DNA from: Marsupella aquatica
Lineage: Eukaryota > Marchantiophyta
Direction of reading: 5' to 3'
Length of the DNA stretch: 64,000 nt
Assembly (NCBI GenBank): GCA_973895155.1
Contig: OZ316893.1
Coordinates: forward strand, 9,920,001 to 9,984,000
The number at the start of each line of letters is the position of its first letter. The stretch's first letter is position 1. This document shows, piece by piece, positions 24,801-35,729 of the stretch. Below the pieces are notes generated by a model. The model did no database searches. It worked only from the letters and a program-made list of their open reading frames with translations, and was not told the DNA's origin. The position numbers and the translations under genes are program-made.

Positions 24801-25661
24801 AATCATGACATGAAGCTCACTAGTTTTTTCATGGCAAAGTACTATTAAAATTCCAAATCTCCAAAAAACGTGGCCATGTAAGCTGACCCGGTACAAATCT
24901 TCTAACTCTTTTAGGAACTTGGATAGGTTTTGTTATCTTCAATTCCACTACCCAGTTTCACACCCCACTACGGTAGCCAAAATCTATCGGTTATCCTCAA
25001 ATCCAATGTAAGGAGATCTAAAGGTCAAAAGTTAATCTCACAGAAATTGATAAGTAATATTCTGAGCATTGTCTCATCTAACATGACATTCTCAGGTGAA
25101 AAAGAAGAAACCTTAAAGCGCCACTGTCAGAAGAAACCTTAAAGCGCCACTGTCCATGACCATAATACTTTAGTGATTTTTTTCTTTGCATTTTTGAGTA
25201 CATTAATTTCACATACAGACTCCTTTCTTTTGAAGAGGGTATTATGTGAAATATCACAAAAATAGGATAACTTGTATCAAATCATAAGATTTATTTTAAA
25301 CTTCTTTCTTGCTTTTGGCCAATTGCAGGCCCTTGCACTTGGATTGTCTATTCAGAGATTTTTTTTTTTGGTTTGTTATCAAAAAATCACTCAAGTTTTT
25401 ATGCACATTAATGTTTAATTACAGGCATTATGAGAATAACTCCCTCAAACCCTGGCCTGCTACCCTCCTTTTTCAGGGCATTATATCTCATAATGCCCTC
25501 TAACCAGGACATTATTCTATTCAAAACCTAGATCCACTAGGTTTCACCATTTTTAGACTTTTTTTAACTGAAAGTGTGGAACAAATTCTCACCCTAGAAA
25601 TGAAAAAGTGAAAGGTATTGGACACTTCTCCTTTCATATTTAGATATGGACATTAGGGGCA
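21868..25661. other. Intergenic, no gene recognised
   Basis: The first part lies upstream of the GH9 gene and presumably includes its promoter; no clear TATA box could be assigned. Around 22.2-23.4 kb composition is more GC-rich, but no recognisable protein results. A 26-bp duplication (CCTTAAAGCGCCACTGTC at 25111 and 25137) is present. No RNA gene was seen. Confidence 0.5.
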
Positions 25662-25797
25662 CTTTACAAGACGTCAGGGGCCGTTCGCTTCCTTTTCTAC
25701 CAAAGCTGAGCCAGCAGCAGTTTCACATGCTAAAAACAGTATACCGGGGCTAATAGAGAATTTAGAAGACTTTTATTGCCCCCGACGTCTTGTAAAG
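25662..25797. mobile_element. Short MITE with 20-bp TIRs
   Basis: The left arm (25662-25681) reads CTTTACAAGACGTCAGGGGC, and the right arm (25778-25797) is its reverse complement with one mismatch. The interior is about 96 bp and non-coding. Related right-arm sequences (GCCCCCACGTCTTGTAAAG) occur at 26167-26185 and, more diverged, at about 26078-26096, so the family is multicopy locally. No convincing target duplication was found. Confidence 0.65.
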
Positions 25798-26997
25798 GGA
25801 ACTCTGGCCAGTGTAGCTAGAATCATTGACTAGAAGACAAACTTGGGACCCACTCCACCTGAATCTTTGGCTAATGCTGGCTAATCTTTGGCTAATGCTG
25901 GTTCCTGTGGGTCCGCATTTATTGAAAACTGCCCATAATAGGAATGGACCAAGCGGCCGGATGAAGGGACCTCCAACGGAGGTGGTCTAAAATTCTGGAC
26001 AAAAAAGAGCTCCACGTCGGCAAAAGTTGGGCCCCACTGAAGTCCATGTAGGATCGGCAGAATCAATGAGCAAAACTGCCCCCACGTTTTCTAAAGTGAA
26101 CTCCAGCACTATCTCCCCAATGGATGGCCCGGATTGGATCTTGGATGTCAAAAAAGTGAAGGAACTGCCCCCACGTCTTGTAAAGCCACCCTTATATGGA
26201 CAGTGGTGGTTTAAAATAAACAACTAAAGCTACTTTGAAACCTTACCATCGCCGTCCAGTACACCTCTTCCTCCTGCGAAGCTTGTCCAAGTGCGATGGT
26301 ACGATTCCATGTCCCCAAGTAAGAGTTATGCATTTATGAGGGGCCTGCATGGTATCGACGGCTGGTGTTGTGGGAATGTCCCAAGGGGTCAATCCACGCC
26401 GTAAGTGCTGTCCCTGCGAATCGATTGAGGGATTGGGGGAGTGGGACCTTCCCACTGAACGACAGCCCCCGTTGTGCCGGAGAGTGCATTGGGCCTTTGT
26501 TTATTATTTACCCTCGTCAATCATTCGTCGCAAGGCTAACTTCTTGGTGGAACTTTTGAGTAGTCATGTCGTTTTCTAGCTCTAAATAAATCTGCCAAAT
26601 TGGGCCCCACTCACACCGGGGTGCCCCCACTGGTGATGTTCACCTCACTTTTGATTAATGTTTATTGAACCTTTCAAGACAAAACATAAATGAGATCGAG
26701 GGTCAGAGTTCTTCTGTGCAATAATTGAAAGATCTGCATAGTCACGAGAGATTTGCTTGATGGGACCCCCAAAAATAAAACGTGTTATTTAATTTTATTT
26801 AATAGTACTTAAATAACCCAGAGTGATCCATACTGTTGATTGACCTTAAATTTAAGCACCCAATTTATTTATCAAGCATCAAGCAAATTCCTTGCACAGT
26901 CACCATCACATTTGAATTTAGATTATGTTTTGTTTTCAATGCAATTTTATTTGACAGTAGAGATGCCCTAACCTGAAAGGCTGGTAAAGTTCCTGAG

Positions 26998-27205
26998 TAA
27001 ACCCCTAGAAAGTTGGAATTTGTCTAGAGTCCCTACAACCAATAAGCTTGGCTCTATGAAAAACAGTGAAGCATGAGCCAATCCCTAGAACTATGTAATG
27101 TGTCAAGAGGCCCTAAAATCAAAAGCTTATTGGCTGCCTGAACTAACCCCTAGAAAGGTGGAATTTGTCTAGTGGCCCTATATCCAATAGTCTTTGTCCT
27201 TAGGA
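26998..27205. repeat. Triplicated degenerate repeat, period about 65-80 bp
   Basis: Units begin CCCCTAGAAAGTTGGAATTT (near 27001), TCCCTAGAACTATGTAATGT (near 27082) and CCCCTAGAAAGGTGGAATTT (near 27147). Each is followed by GTC(T/A)AG, CCCTA and a CCAATAG or AAAAGCTT block. A single further relative (GAATTTGTCTAGTTACCCTA) lies near 28720. Confidence 0.7.
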
Positions 27206-28075
27206 GAGTGAAGAATGCAGGAACCCTCTCTAGTGTCATAAACTATCACTATCTAAGAAGGCAGTAAGACAAGTAATGCCATAAAAGCTACCTTGGGTGG
27301 CCAATACAAGCAAGGTCTGGGACCTCCTTGTCAATTGCCGACTATGCTTGTTTCATACTTGATAAACACAAAAGAAAAACCTAGTGACACTGTTCACTGT
27401 ATTAGTGTTATTCACTAATCAGAGAGCACACATCTTCGGGCTCTACCAATTGATTAGTGTCACTCACACTAATTCTGTTATAACACTGATTAATTTTGCA
27501 TGCATGAATTCATGTTATTGTAGTCTCAAGAGTCAGTGGAAAAATAGAGGGAAAACAACTACTTTGAATAATCCAAAAGAAGTATGGTTACTTTGGACTC
27601 AAGATATATCACTCCTGGGGGATCACTCATTTTTTACTGGCAATTTAAACAAAAGTGGGGAAAAGGCATTCTGATAAGCTAGAAAATTTAGTGTTAATTT
27701 GTACTCAAGATCACTTTTACCAAAATTAGTGTTAGTACCACTCATTTTTTAGCAATGCTAATTCTTAAAGAATTTAGAATCAGTGATACTCTTGCGTAAC
27801 AAGAATGGAGGGCATCTCTCTTGCAAACACAAGATCAATCCTTTCATTGCATGTATGAAACCAAGAATGATCTAGCACTCAGTTACTACTAGACTACCCA
27901 CCAGACTACATTGCCATTCTGGCCTGGAGACACCCCATGCACCGCCATGTTGATCAAGTGATTAAATGCACATGCGGGGGCACCCATCTGCACATATAGC
28001 ATGTTCATCCTGGAATATACATGCCTCTTTTTTTTGTCTTGTACTGATATGTAATTCATTTATGATAAAAGAAGT

Positions 28076-28185
28076 AAGTACATGTAAGGAATATACCAAG
28101 AAGAGTGAGTGACATAACACACAAAACCATAAGTACATGTAAGGAATATACCAAGAAGAGTGAGTGACATAACACACAAAACCAT
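28076..28185. repeat. 55-bp perfect tandem duplication
   Basis: Two adjacent 55-bp copies (28076-28130 and 28131-28185) start AAGTACATGTAAGGAATATA and end CACAAAACCAT; a partial third start (AAGTACACATG) follows. The reading frame across it on the minus strand is repetitive only because of this duplication. Confidence 0.95.
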
Positions 28186-29399
28186 AAGTACACATGCAAA
28201 GAAAAGCACATTATGATCAAGAAAGTACCAAGGTACTAAAGAGTTGTGCACATATAGTATAAATTTACATTGGCTTCTAGGTAATGACAATAAACTCAAT
28301 TAAAAACATAACTTTTGTAAAGGAACTCACAAGGGGAACTTAGTACACCAAATGTGCACATTGTTCAAATTCATTGCTCTCACCCTCATGAGAAAAAACA
28401 AATTCACTAAGGAGTGATTCAAAATGAAAGATTAAACATTTATGAGGGGAGCCAAATACATTCAAAATATTCTAAGTTCACTAAAATTTAAAGGGGTCCA
28501 AAAGTTAATTCAAAATCACTTAATACAAGTAATTCACCTTGTTAGGGCACATTAAAATCAAAATACTGGAAGACAAAATCTGAAACCTGGACTCACCATT
28601 ATAGCAACTTCACAATATACCTACTGATAGCTTGATAGTAATTTTGAAATTTCAGATGAATGCATTCCTGAATCAGAGGAACGCTTGGATAGAAGACTAA
28701 AGAGTATACTGGCTGTGAATTTGTCTAGTTACCCTATAACCAATAGTCTCTTACAACAGTTTGCCACTTTGCTCCAGCTAGCAAAATTTTCATTGCAGCA
28801 CACCAGTGTCTTCAATGCTCAACTTGAGAAGATGAGCTACAAGAAAGCATAAGCCTGGCTTAATTATGTACCTTCTAAGCCATGTTTCTTAATACATAGT
28901 ACCTCCTCTAGCTCAAACACACCAATATATCATGCATGCCCTGAGGAAGGGGTGAGTGACCACTCTCACTATTTAACCAATGAGGATGGAGGAGTAGCAC
29001 TTATACATCTGAGGATAACCTTGGCTGATGGATGAAGGAGTGACCATAGTCACCAACCAATGAAGATGACAGAGGAGCGCACAAGGGATAGACTTCTAAG
29101 CCATGTCTAAGCATTATGACAGAGGCATTTGATAGAATCTAGCAAGCAACATAACACTGCAGTCATAACTTGGTTTGCAATCAGAGGTCTCTAAAGTTTG
29201 TTTTCACTTGCTTCCAGACTATAACAGACCGTACCATCAAAACATTTCCCCATCTAGAAAGTTTCCTCTGTTGTGTTTTAGGTGTCTGGCCAAAACATGT
29301 GCTAGCTGCCAATTGCAATAGAAAACACTTTTTCTGAGACAATTTGCCTCATATAAAGTTTTCTAAGTTATCATGGCTAGAACTCAATGTACTCCTCGG

Positions 29400-29695
29400 C
29401 TCGAGGGTTTCACTTTCACAAAAATGACATATTATGTGCGACAAAGGATAGGGTCATTTTATTGGTTGAAAAATGAAGACTTAAAATTTTTCTTAGAAGA
29501 ACAATTATGGGTCTTTTAGAATCCAATTTTGTGAACTTATAAGAACATTAGGGCCCTTCTAGCCAAATTTTTGGAATATTCCAAGAATATTCCAACTTTA
29601 TAGGGATCGGAAAATAAATTTTCTTACATTTTAGGGGGTCTGAGGCCTAAACCGTCGCAGGTGATGAGAAGGCCTCCATATAGTGAGACCCCCAG
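29400..29695 (+). mobile_element. MITE family M1, copy A
   Basis: This 296-bp non-coding element is closely similar to 48092-48388 along its whole length; shared internal blocks include GGATAGGGTCATTTTATTGG, GGAATATTCCAAGAATATTC and TTTTCTTACATTTTAGGGGG. Termini are CTCGAGGGTTTCACT at the left and AGTGAGACCCCCAG at the right, an imperfect inverted pair with GTCGCA/TGCGAC motifs further in. It is flanked by CTCCTCGG (29392-29399) and CTCCCCGG (29696-29703), an 8-bp target duplication with one mismatch. Confidence 0.8.
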
Positions 29696-29984
29696 CTCCC
29701 CGGCCAGTGCATAGTTTCCAGTCCACCCTTTTGGAATGTCACGTTTGGCAAATAATTTTAAAACATAATTATTTGCCCAAACATTGTACACACATATTTG
29801 TATGGCGATAAATAATTATAGTAGAAGTATGGCAAATTGCATGCACAACATAAGTAACACAATGACGGACCAAACTTCTCGTTTTGCCCGCGGCAGAAAA
29901 AGTTTCTAAGGCAAAAAAGTCTTGGATACGGAATTAGTATTCCCCCTAAAAACTAGTTTTTAGATTTTAAAAAATGGGAAAAAT

Positions 29985-30189
29985 CGACACGAATACGAAG
30001 ATGGGATGGGATACGGCGTATCCCATTTCGGATCCAACCATGAAATTCCCCCAAAAAATAAAACAAATGCAGTAAAAGTGCCGATATTGGTTTACCCGTT
30101 AAGAATATTTCCAAACAATTCTTATCAACGGTAACATTTAACCGACTGCGATGCAACTGCAGTCAAAAACTAACCACGGTCAGGGAGAA
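29985..30189. repeat. Left remnant of the palindrome-rich host region
   Basis: Contains the palindrome GGGATACGGCGTATCCC (30008-30024) followed by ATTTCGGATCCAACC. The same palindrome and flank occur in inverted orientation at 49113-49146, and many relatives fill 46436-49160. The AACTA target duplications of the Copia insertion show that this segment was contiguous with 46286 onward before the insertion. Confidence 0.75.
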
Positions 30190-30194
30190 AACTA

Positions 30195-30579
30195 TTTTGA
30201 GCATAGACGACGATCGCAACGGCAAGCCCATGAACCATCCAACGCACAATAGTCGACACAAGAGATACGTGGTTCACCTCCTTGAGGCTACGTCCACGGG
30301 AACACACAAGAGAGCTTTACTGAACTCTAAGCCCGTCGGCTATACCGAGTCTCCACAGTGTAAGCTCTCCTTATCTCTCAAGTGGCTCCATAACAATGAG
30401 CCTTGGTTCTACCTCTCCAAGCACACATGCCTTTTATGATATAGTGTGCAACTTAGTTGTACCTAACCACATAGTTGTACCTAATAACGTAGTTGTACCT
30501 AACCACGTAGTTGTACCAACCCACGTTGTTGTACCAACCACGTCATACCTAACCTAGACGTAAGAGTAAATACCCAACA
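30195..30579 (-). repeat. Copia 3' LTR
   Basis: 385 bp. In element orientation it starts TGTTGGGTATTTACTC; its end differs from TGTTGAGC/GCTCAACA by one base (plus strand TTTTGAGC). About ten substitutions separate it from the other LTR (about 97.4% identity by eye). It includes a short tandem motif, TAGTTGTACCTAACCAC, repeated at about 18-bp spacing. Confidence 0.95.
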
Positions 30580-30590
30580 ATCTTCCCCTT
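30580..30590 (-). other. Polypurine tract
   Basis: The minus strand reads AAGGGGAAGAT directly before the 3' LTR, the expected plus-strand DNA primer for Copia replication. Confidence 0.85.
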
Positions 30591-30769
30591 GACTCTGGTC
30601 TAGGGGAGAGTAATACTGCCAATGTATATGATCCCTCAGCGGGAAGTTCTGGACAAAAACCAAACCGGTTTCCCTCTCTAACTAGAGCAAACCAAAACTA
30701 AGCCATAGCCTAATACATAGGAATGAGGAAGAGCATATATCAGTAATTACAATGAATGTTAAGAAAACT

Positions 30770-31652
30770 CTACTTGTGATGCAATTGCAAAACCTGCAAT
30801 ACGTCACGGTGTCTAGAGAAACTCTCCAAAGGAATCACTTTGGTAAATGCGTCAGCCGGGTTGAGTTTACCATCAATCTTGACTAGCTCAAACAAATTAT
30901 CAGACACAGCCTGCCTGATAAAATGGTACCTGACGTCAATGTGCTTCACTCTGCTGTCCATCACCTGGTTGACAGCAAGGTGGAGCGCACTTTGACTATC
31001 ACAATGGAACTTCACATTCCCCTGTGGCAATCCCATTTCAGTGATAAATCTATCCAACCAAATCGCTTCCTTTGCTGCTTCCGCAGCTGCAACATACTCC
31101 ACTTCTGTAGTAGACTGAGTAATACACTTCTACAAAGTAGACCTCCAACTTATGCATCCACCGCCAAGTGTGAACACGTATCCTGTTGTTGATCTCCTTC
31201 GGTCCAAATCTTGTCCATAGTCAGAATCAACATAGCCAATCATTGATTTAGCATTCTTTGCATTCGCATCAAATAAAATACCATGATCCACGGTACCCTT
31301 CAAGTACCTGATAATCCACTTCACTGCTTCCCAGTGTACCTTCCCTGGATTCGACATGTACCTGCTTACCTTGCCCATAGCCATGGCAAGATCAGGTCTA
31401 GTGCAAGTCATCAAATACATGAGACTCCCCACTGCCTTGTCATATGGAACCTTTGACATCAACCCCTTCTCTGTGTCATCCGTAGGACAGAACGCTGATG
31501 ATAACTTGAAGTGTGGAGCCAACGGGGTACTTACTGGCTTGCTATTCCCCATATTGAACCTTGCAATTACCTTCCTCGCATAACTGCTCTGCATCAACCA
31601 TAGCTTGCCAGCCTCCAAGTCCCTAGTGATCTCCATACCCAAAATCCTCTTA
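30770..31652 (-). pseudogene. Copia reverse transcriptase C-terminus and RNase H
   Basis: This is the downstream part of the split POL frame. It continues from the other side of the CACTA insertion with GMEITRD, then VSTPLAPHFKL, YDKAVGSLMYLMTCTRPDLA, the RNase H region (GYVDSDYGQDLDRRRSTTGYVF) and the KHIDVRYHFIR block. A stop at 31130 falls where related elements have a Gln in the SW.S.LQ block; the frame then resumes (EYVAAAEAAKEAIWL) to 30770. Phase across the transposon is preserved when the 3-bp target duplication is counted once. Confidence 0.92.
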
Positions 31653-31679
31653 GCTCACTACAACACTACCGACCCCTTT

Positions 31680-32095
31680 TGCGAACCCCGTCCCATCGCA
31701 ACTAACAAAGGACCAAATTATGAAATTCCGGCGTTTGCAAAACGCTACGCATCGCAACCCTTTCGCATTCTTTGAAACCCACAGCTTCGCAATCGGACTT
31801 TTGCAACCCCTTCGCAACACCTTCGCACACTGCGAAACTTATTTTATCGCACATAAATCACATTTATGCGATCTCAACAGACTCTTTATCGGTTTGCGAC
31901 GCGCTCTGAACTATAACTTATTTGCGAAGCTGTTGTCTTGACAATTCTGTTGCCATTCATATGGTATCGCATAACTGCGTCAGTCAGGGTGTCGCACAAT
32001 TGCGGAACCAAAAGTATCGCAATGTTCCAATACTCAATGTATGGCAAGTTTGCGATAGTATGGCGTTCGCATGTGTTTCGCAAGGATAGTTTGAG
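31680..32095. repeat. Left subterminal repeats of the CACTA element
   Basis: More than fifteen copies of a TTCGCAA / ATCGCA / TTTGCGA motif in both orientations within about 400 bp of the left terminus. In En/Spm the equivalent subterminal motifs bind the TNPA accessory protein. Here the motif core is different (TTCGCAA) but the arrangement is the same. Confidence 0.85.
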
Positions 32096-32300
32096 GGCTG
32101 GGTTTTGTATATTTGGGTTCATAATTGGGTTGGGGTCTTATTGCTCCACATGAAGATACCAAAGCAAAACTTTATATATGCCAAAAATCCTTGAATGTAC
32201 AAAAATTAGGGTTTTCTAAAACCCTATGGGGTATCAAATACCAAGACACTGTCCTTTGACTAATCCATATGCCATATGGAGTGAACTACATCTGCATCCT

Positions 32301-34354
32301 CTAGAATGGAGCCCGCCTACTCCTCTTTGCTGGCCTCTTCCCCTTGTCCTTCTTGCTTTGGGCGGGACGAGCTGGACGGGAGGGGGGTGGTGGTGGTGGT
32401 GGCGGTGGTGGTGGTGCCTGCTGCTCCTCCCCATCTAGCTCATCCTCATCATCGTCATCATCCTCATCATCATCCTCTTGGTCTCCTGGTGTGCTAGGTG
32501 TGGCAGCACTCCCTGCCCCTCTGGACCCACTCGTGGTGGCCCCGGTAGTGTCCCCATCATCAGCGCCGCTATCCTCCTCACTGCTATCCTCACTCCCCTC
32601 CTGCTCCTCCTTATCCTGCTTCCATGTCACAAGGTTAATTCGGGTTTAGGGTTAATAGGAAAAATGTATAAACCTTATAAATGGAATGGGTGCGGGTTTA
32701 GAAAGGGTACTACAAATCACTCACACTAGCCAACTCTGCATCAACCAACTCAAAGAGATGTCTGGCCCCATGCTCTGCCCCTATCTCCATCTCCTTTGTT
32801 GTTATCTTGCGGCGGTACCTCTTATACTACCACAAAAAATGAAACACCAAAACATAAGGGGCCCGGGTTAGTAACTAAGGGTACTTAAGCAAAAAAGGAA
32901 TCCTAAAAAGGGTAAAAAGGGTACCCTAACCAAAAAAAAACCCCATTACCCTAACAAACATTTGTCACTCGACACTAAACGTTTTTCAAAATGAAACAAG
33001 CTTTGCGAAACTCCCACCTTCGCAAATTCAAATATATTTAAGTTTGCAAAATAGACTGCGAATCGGATTGCTTCGCAATGGCTTCGCAAACCTTACGGGA
33101 AAAAGGTTATAATAGAGTTTGCGAAACAATTGCGAGGCAACCCGCTTCGCAATTGTTTCGCAAACTGTGCTCTTAAAAAAATCCAAGAAATGGCTAAGGC
33201 ACGCAATGTGTCAGGGTGACCTAAAACGAAAGGGGAGGCCATAAGGGGTAAAGCAGAGGTCTGCGAGGGGCATTGCAGGCAAGCAAACAACAATTGAAGG
33301 CGAAGGAAAAGAAGCAGGAAAGGAGGGGAGAGGACTCACGAAGGTTGCTTTCAGGCCGGGAAGTCCACCTTGCCCCATCTTGTGTGTGGTCTTGGGGCGT
33401 TTGCTGACTCGGTCTGCTGCAAGGATGAACTTCTGGGGTGGTGTCCCCACTTCATCCACGATGTGCTGCAGCTGAGAGACCTTCTCAACCAATGCCTTGA
33501 GGTCTTGGTCTGACTTCCCGGCCTGAAGTGCCTTGGCCTCATTCTCCTTCCAGAATTGGAGGTCCTTGGCTGCTTTCAGCTGCACCTCGACCTTATAGAA
33601 CGCGTTCCACACATCCTCTGTGAATTGCACTGGCCTCCTCACATTCCTGTACTCCTGCAAGCTTGCCAGGTAGGCCCTCACCTTCCTCCTATCATGGTAT
33701 CGTGCTTGAGACATTGAATTCGAAATTCTATCTACAAGCCACTGGTCATCAATCTCTGCTCCATTTCTGAATGAATCTTTGACCTGAGTCATTACTTTCC
33801 TCTGCTCTGCTCTGCTTAGTTTCCCCCACTCAACACCTCGTGCAAAGCTAGTCCTCACAGCAAGCCTGATAGTGCTCTTTGGCCCAGTGTAGGCCAACTC
33901 AGTAGGAATGCCCTCAACCAAGGCAATCAATGGCAGCTTCTTCCTCTCTTCCTCCTTTTTCCGCTGCGCCTCACGTTGTACTCGAATCTCATCTCATTCC
34001 TCCCTTCTCCTCTTCTTTTCGAGGGCTGCAGGAGAGAGTACTCCTACCTTAGCCCTCTCCTCCTTCTTTCGTTTCTTCTCTCTGGCCTTCTCCTCAACTG
34101 CAGCCTTTGCCTCTTTCTCCCTCTGAGCCTGCCCTGCTGCAACCCCGGGGTTGCAAAGCTTGCCCTAGAATTTCACTCAAAGAAGCAATCCTAGCTGGTG
34201 TACTCAAATCCAAATGGCTCAGCTGTGTGGCATTGAGATGCTCGGCCATCAAATTCGTCCATTGATCGATTACTCTCCTCATTCCTGTTCCCTCCATTGT
34301 CATTGCCACTCCCACTCCCACTTGCCCCTGCCCCATCCCCTCCACGCCCTCCAC
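32301..34354 (-). pseudogene. TNPA/Transposase_24-like accessory gene
   Basis: Minus-strand multi-exon gene. A segment at 34354-34110 (TNLMAEHLNATQLSHLDL) leads into a Lys/Glu-rich coiled-coil region that needs a one-base frame change and has one TGA. The core at 33930-33342 (VRTSFARGVEWGKLSRAEQRKVMTQ.. then YHDRRKVRAYL) resembles the plant Ptta/En/Spm transposase_24 family; a GTGAGT donor follows. A small exon at about 32829-32730 (RYRRKITTKEMEIGAEHGA) leads to a last exon (about 32618-32301) that is strongly acidic, has a poly-Pro run and ends in a basic tail. In En/Spm the accessory protein binds subterminal repeats. The frame change and stop suggest decay, though unannotated splicing cannot be excluded. 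Confidence 0.65.
32995..33170. repeat. Internal TTCGCAA repeat cluster 1
   Basis: Eight or more TTCGCAA / TTTGCGAA motifs (for example CTTCGCAATGGCTTCGCAAA near 33070) lie in an apparent intron of the minus-strand TNPA-like gene, about 1.3 kb inside the left end. Confidence 0.75.
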
Positions 34355-34464
34355 TAGAATCCATAGCTATCCAACACCAAGCGCGCGCAAGCTCTCCTCC
34401 TGCCCTCCCTCACTTCAAAAAACGTCGAATGGGCCTCGTAACCCGGCGGGAAGGTCTGAATGCC

Positions 34465-34700
34465 CAGACAAAACACATTTGCGACGCAGTCCGCATCGCA
34501 ATTTGTGAATCAGCCCGCTTCGCAACTAGTATCTCAACTTTCCAAAACCAATGCGAAACCACACGCTTCGCAAAGCCTTCGCAAAGCTGTAGAGACGCGA
34601 AAAAACGCTCTCGGGCTCTGTTTTTCCGAAGCTGTTGCGAAACATTTTGCTTCGCAAATAATGTGACCAAATTCTGAAGCAGGTTGCGAAGCAGGTCGGT
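34465..34700. repeat. Internal TTCGCAA repeat cluster 2
   Basis: About ten TTCGCAA / TTGCGAA / GTTGCGAAG motifs lie between the divergent TNPA-like gene (ending upstream near 34360) and the SET/TNP2 unit. Their place in a divergent promoter suggests binding sites for the element's own protein, or a nested non-autonomous derivative. Confidence 0.7.
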
Positions 34701-34849
34701 TCTCAATATCGTGGCAATTCCTGGCAATTTTTTTTTTCACATTCTTTCCCTCCTCCTTTTGTTTAGGCCATGTAAGTTATACTATGCCCTTTTGTGTAAT
34801 TAAGAAATTCCGCCGTTTCAAATCCCGGCTTTTGTTAGGGTTGGGTCTT

Positions 34850-35300
34850 GGATGAAGCTGGTTTTTTTAGGGGTTAAAAGCGAGATTACCAGTCAAACCT
34901 TCCATTTTTTAAGCTATACATGGTGTGGGTGTAGGCTAATTTTGATAAGAGTTGGGTTTTGGTTTAAAATTAATAAGTGAGGAAAGGGTTTAGGATTAAA
35001 GTTGGGTTTGGGTTTAGGGTTTAAGTCTTTAATTTTGGGTTTAAGCAGGGTTTGCATTTATGGTTGTAGGCTTTTAGGGTTCAAGCAAGGGTTTAGGGTT
35101 TAAAACAAAAGAGAGGAAGGGGATTGGGAGTGAGGGTCTAGGTTTTTGTAATAGGTCAGAGGTTTGGGGGTGAGGGTTTGGAAAAGGCAAAGCAAGGTTA
35201 GATGAGATTAATGTTTTAGTTGTTTTACCATGGGTTTTATGGGTTTTAATGGGTTTTATGGATCTTTTGGGTTTTAATGGTTTTTCCATGGGTTTTATGC
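34850..35300. repeat. Telomere-like and GGGTTTTA-rich tract
   Basis: Between 34970 and 35105 the plus strand has many GGGTTT, GGGTTTAGG and TTTAGGGTTTAA motifs, close to the plant telomere repeat TTTAGGG but irregular. From 35215 to 35300 it turns into an ATGGGTTTTATGGGTTTTA series. It lies in the divergent spacer of the CACTA element. A frame across it is low-complexity and not a gene. Confidence 0.7.
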
Positions 35301-35729
35301 TAACAAAGGAGGAGGAGCTATGACAACTTGCAGGGTGCGGCACTTTTGCATGAATTGATACTAGCTAATGCATATGCATCATGAGAGCCTGGGCATCTGG
35401 AGGTACGGACTAAAATAGATGGGTCTAGTTAGGCTTATTCATGTAATTAAAATTTTTGGTTCCCACTATCTATAAAGAGGACATGTATGTAAGGTGTTCG
35501 CTTGTGTACTTGCAGCTTTTCTCATACTTCCAGATTCGGTTCATTATTTTAGAGCCACAAGACCTATTGGCACCGCTGAGCCTGGGTCTCAAAAAGGTAT
35601 TTTTTAGTGTTCCTTTTGTGTTTGGTTTCATGTCATCATTACTTGAGAACTTACATTTGTCCAGCTTGATATTGTGATGTTATTTGGTAATAACCCCTAA
35701 CTTGCAAATTATACATCTTTGTAGGGGCA

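Larger units (their letters stand above)
25798..29399. other. Intergenic, repeat-rich
   Basis: No gene recognised. The stretch holds MITE fragments near 26.1 kb and the tandem repeats at 27.0-27.2 and 28.1 kb listed separately. The remainder is AT-rich and unassigned. Confidence 0.5.

Noticed and set aside
28060-28299. Minus-strand frames with repeated YLWFCVLCHSLFLVY blocks
   Set aside because: The repetition comes from the 55-bp DNA duplication; no membrane protein gene is supported.
32306-32649. Plus-strand frames with poly-Gly and poly-Ser runs
   Set aside because: They are the complement of the acidic, poly-Pro last exon of the minus-strand TNPA-like gene.
35074-35343. Minus-strand frame rich in Lys/Pro
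   Set aside because: It is a translation of the telomere-like and ATGGGTTTT repeats.
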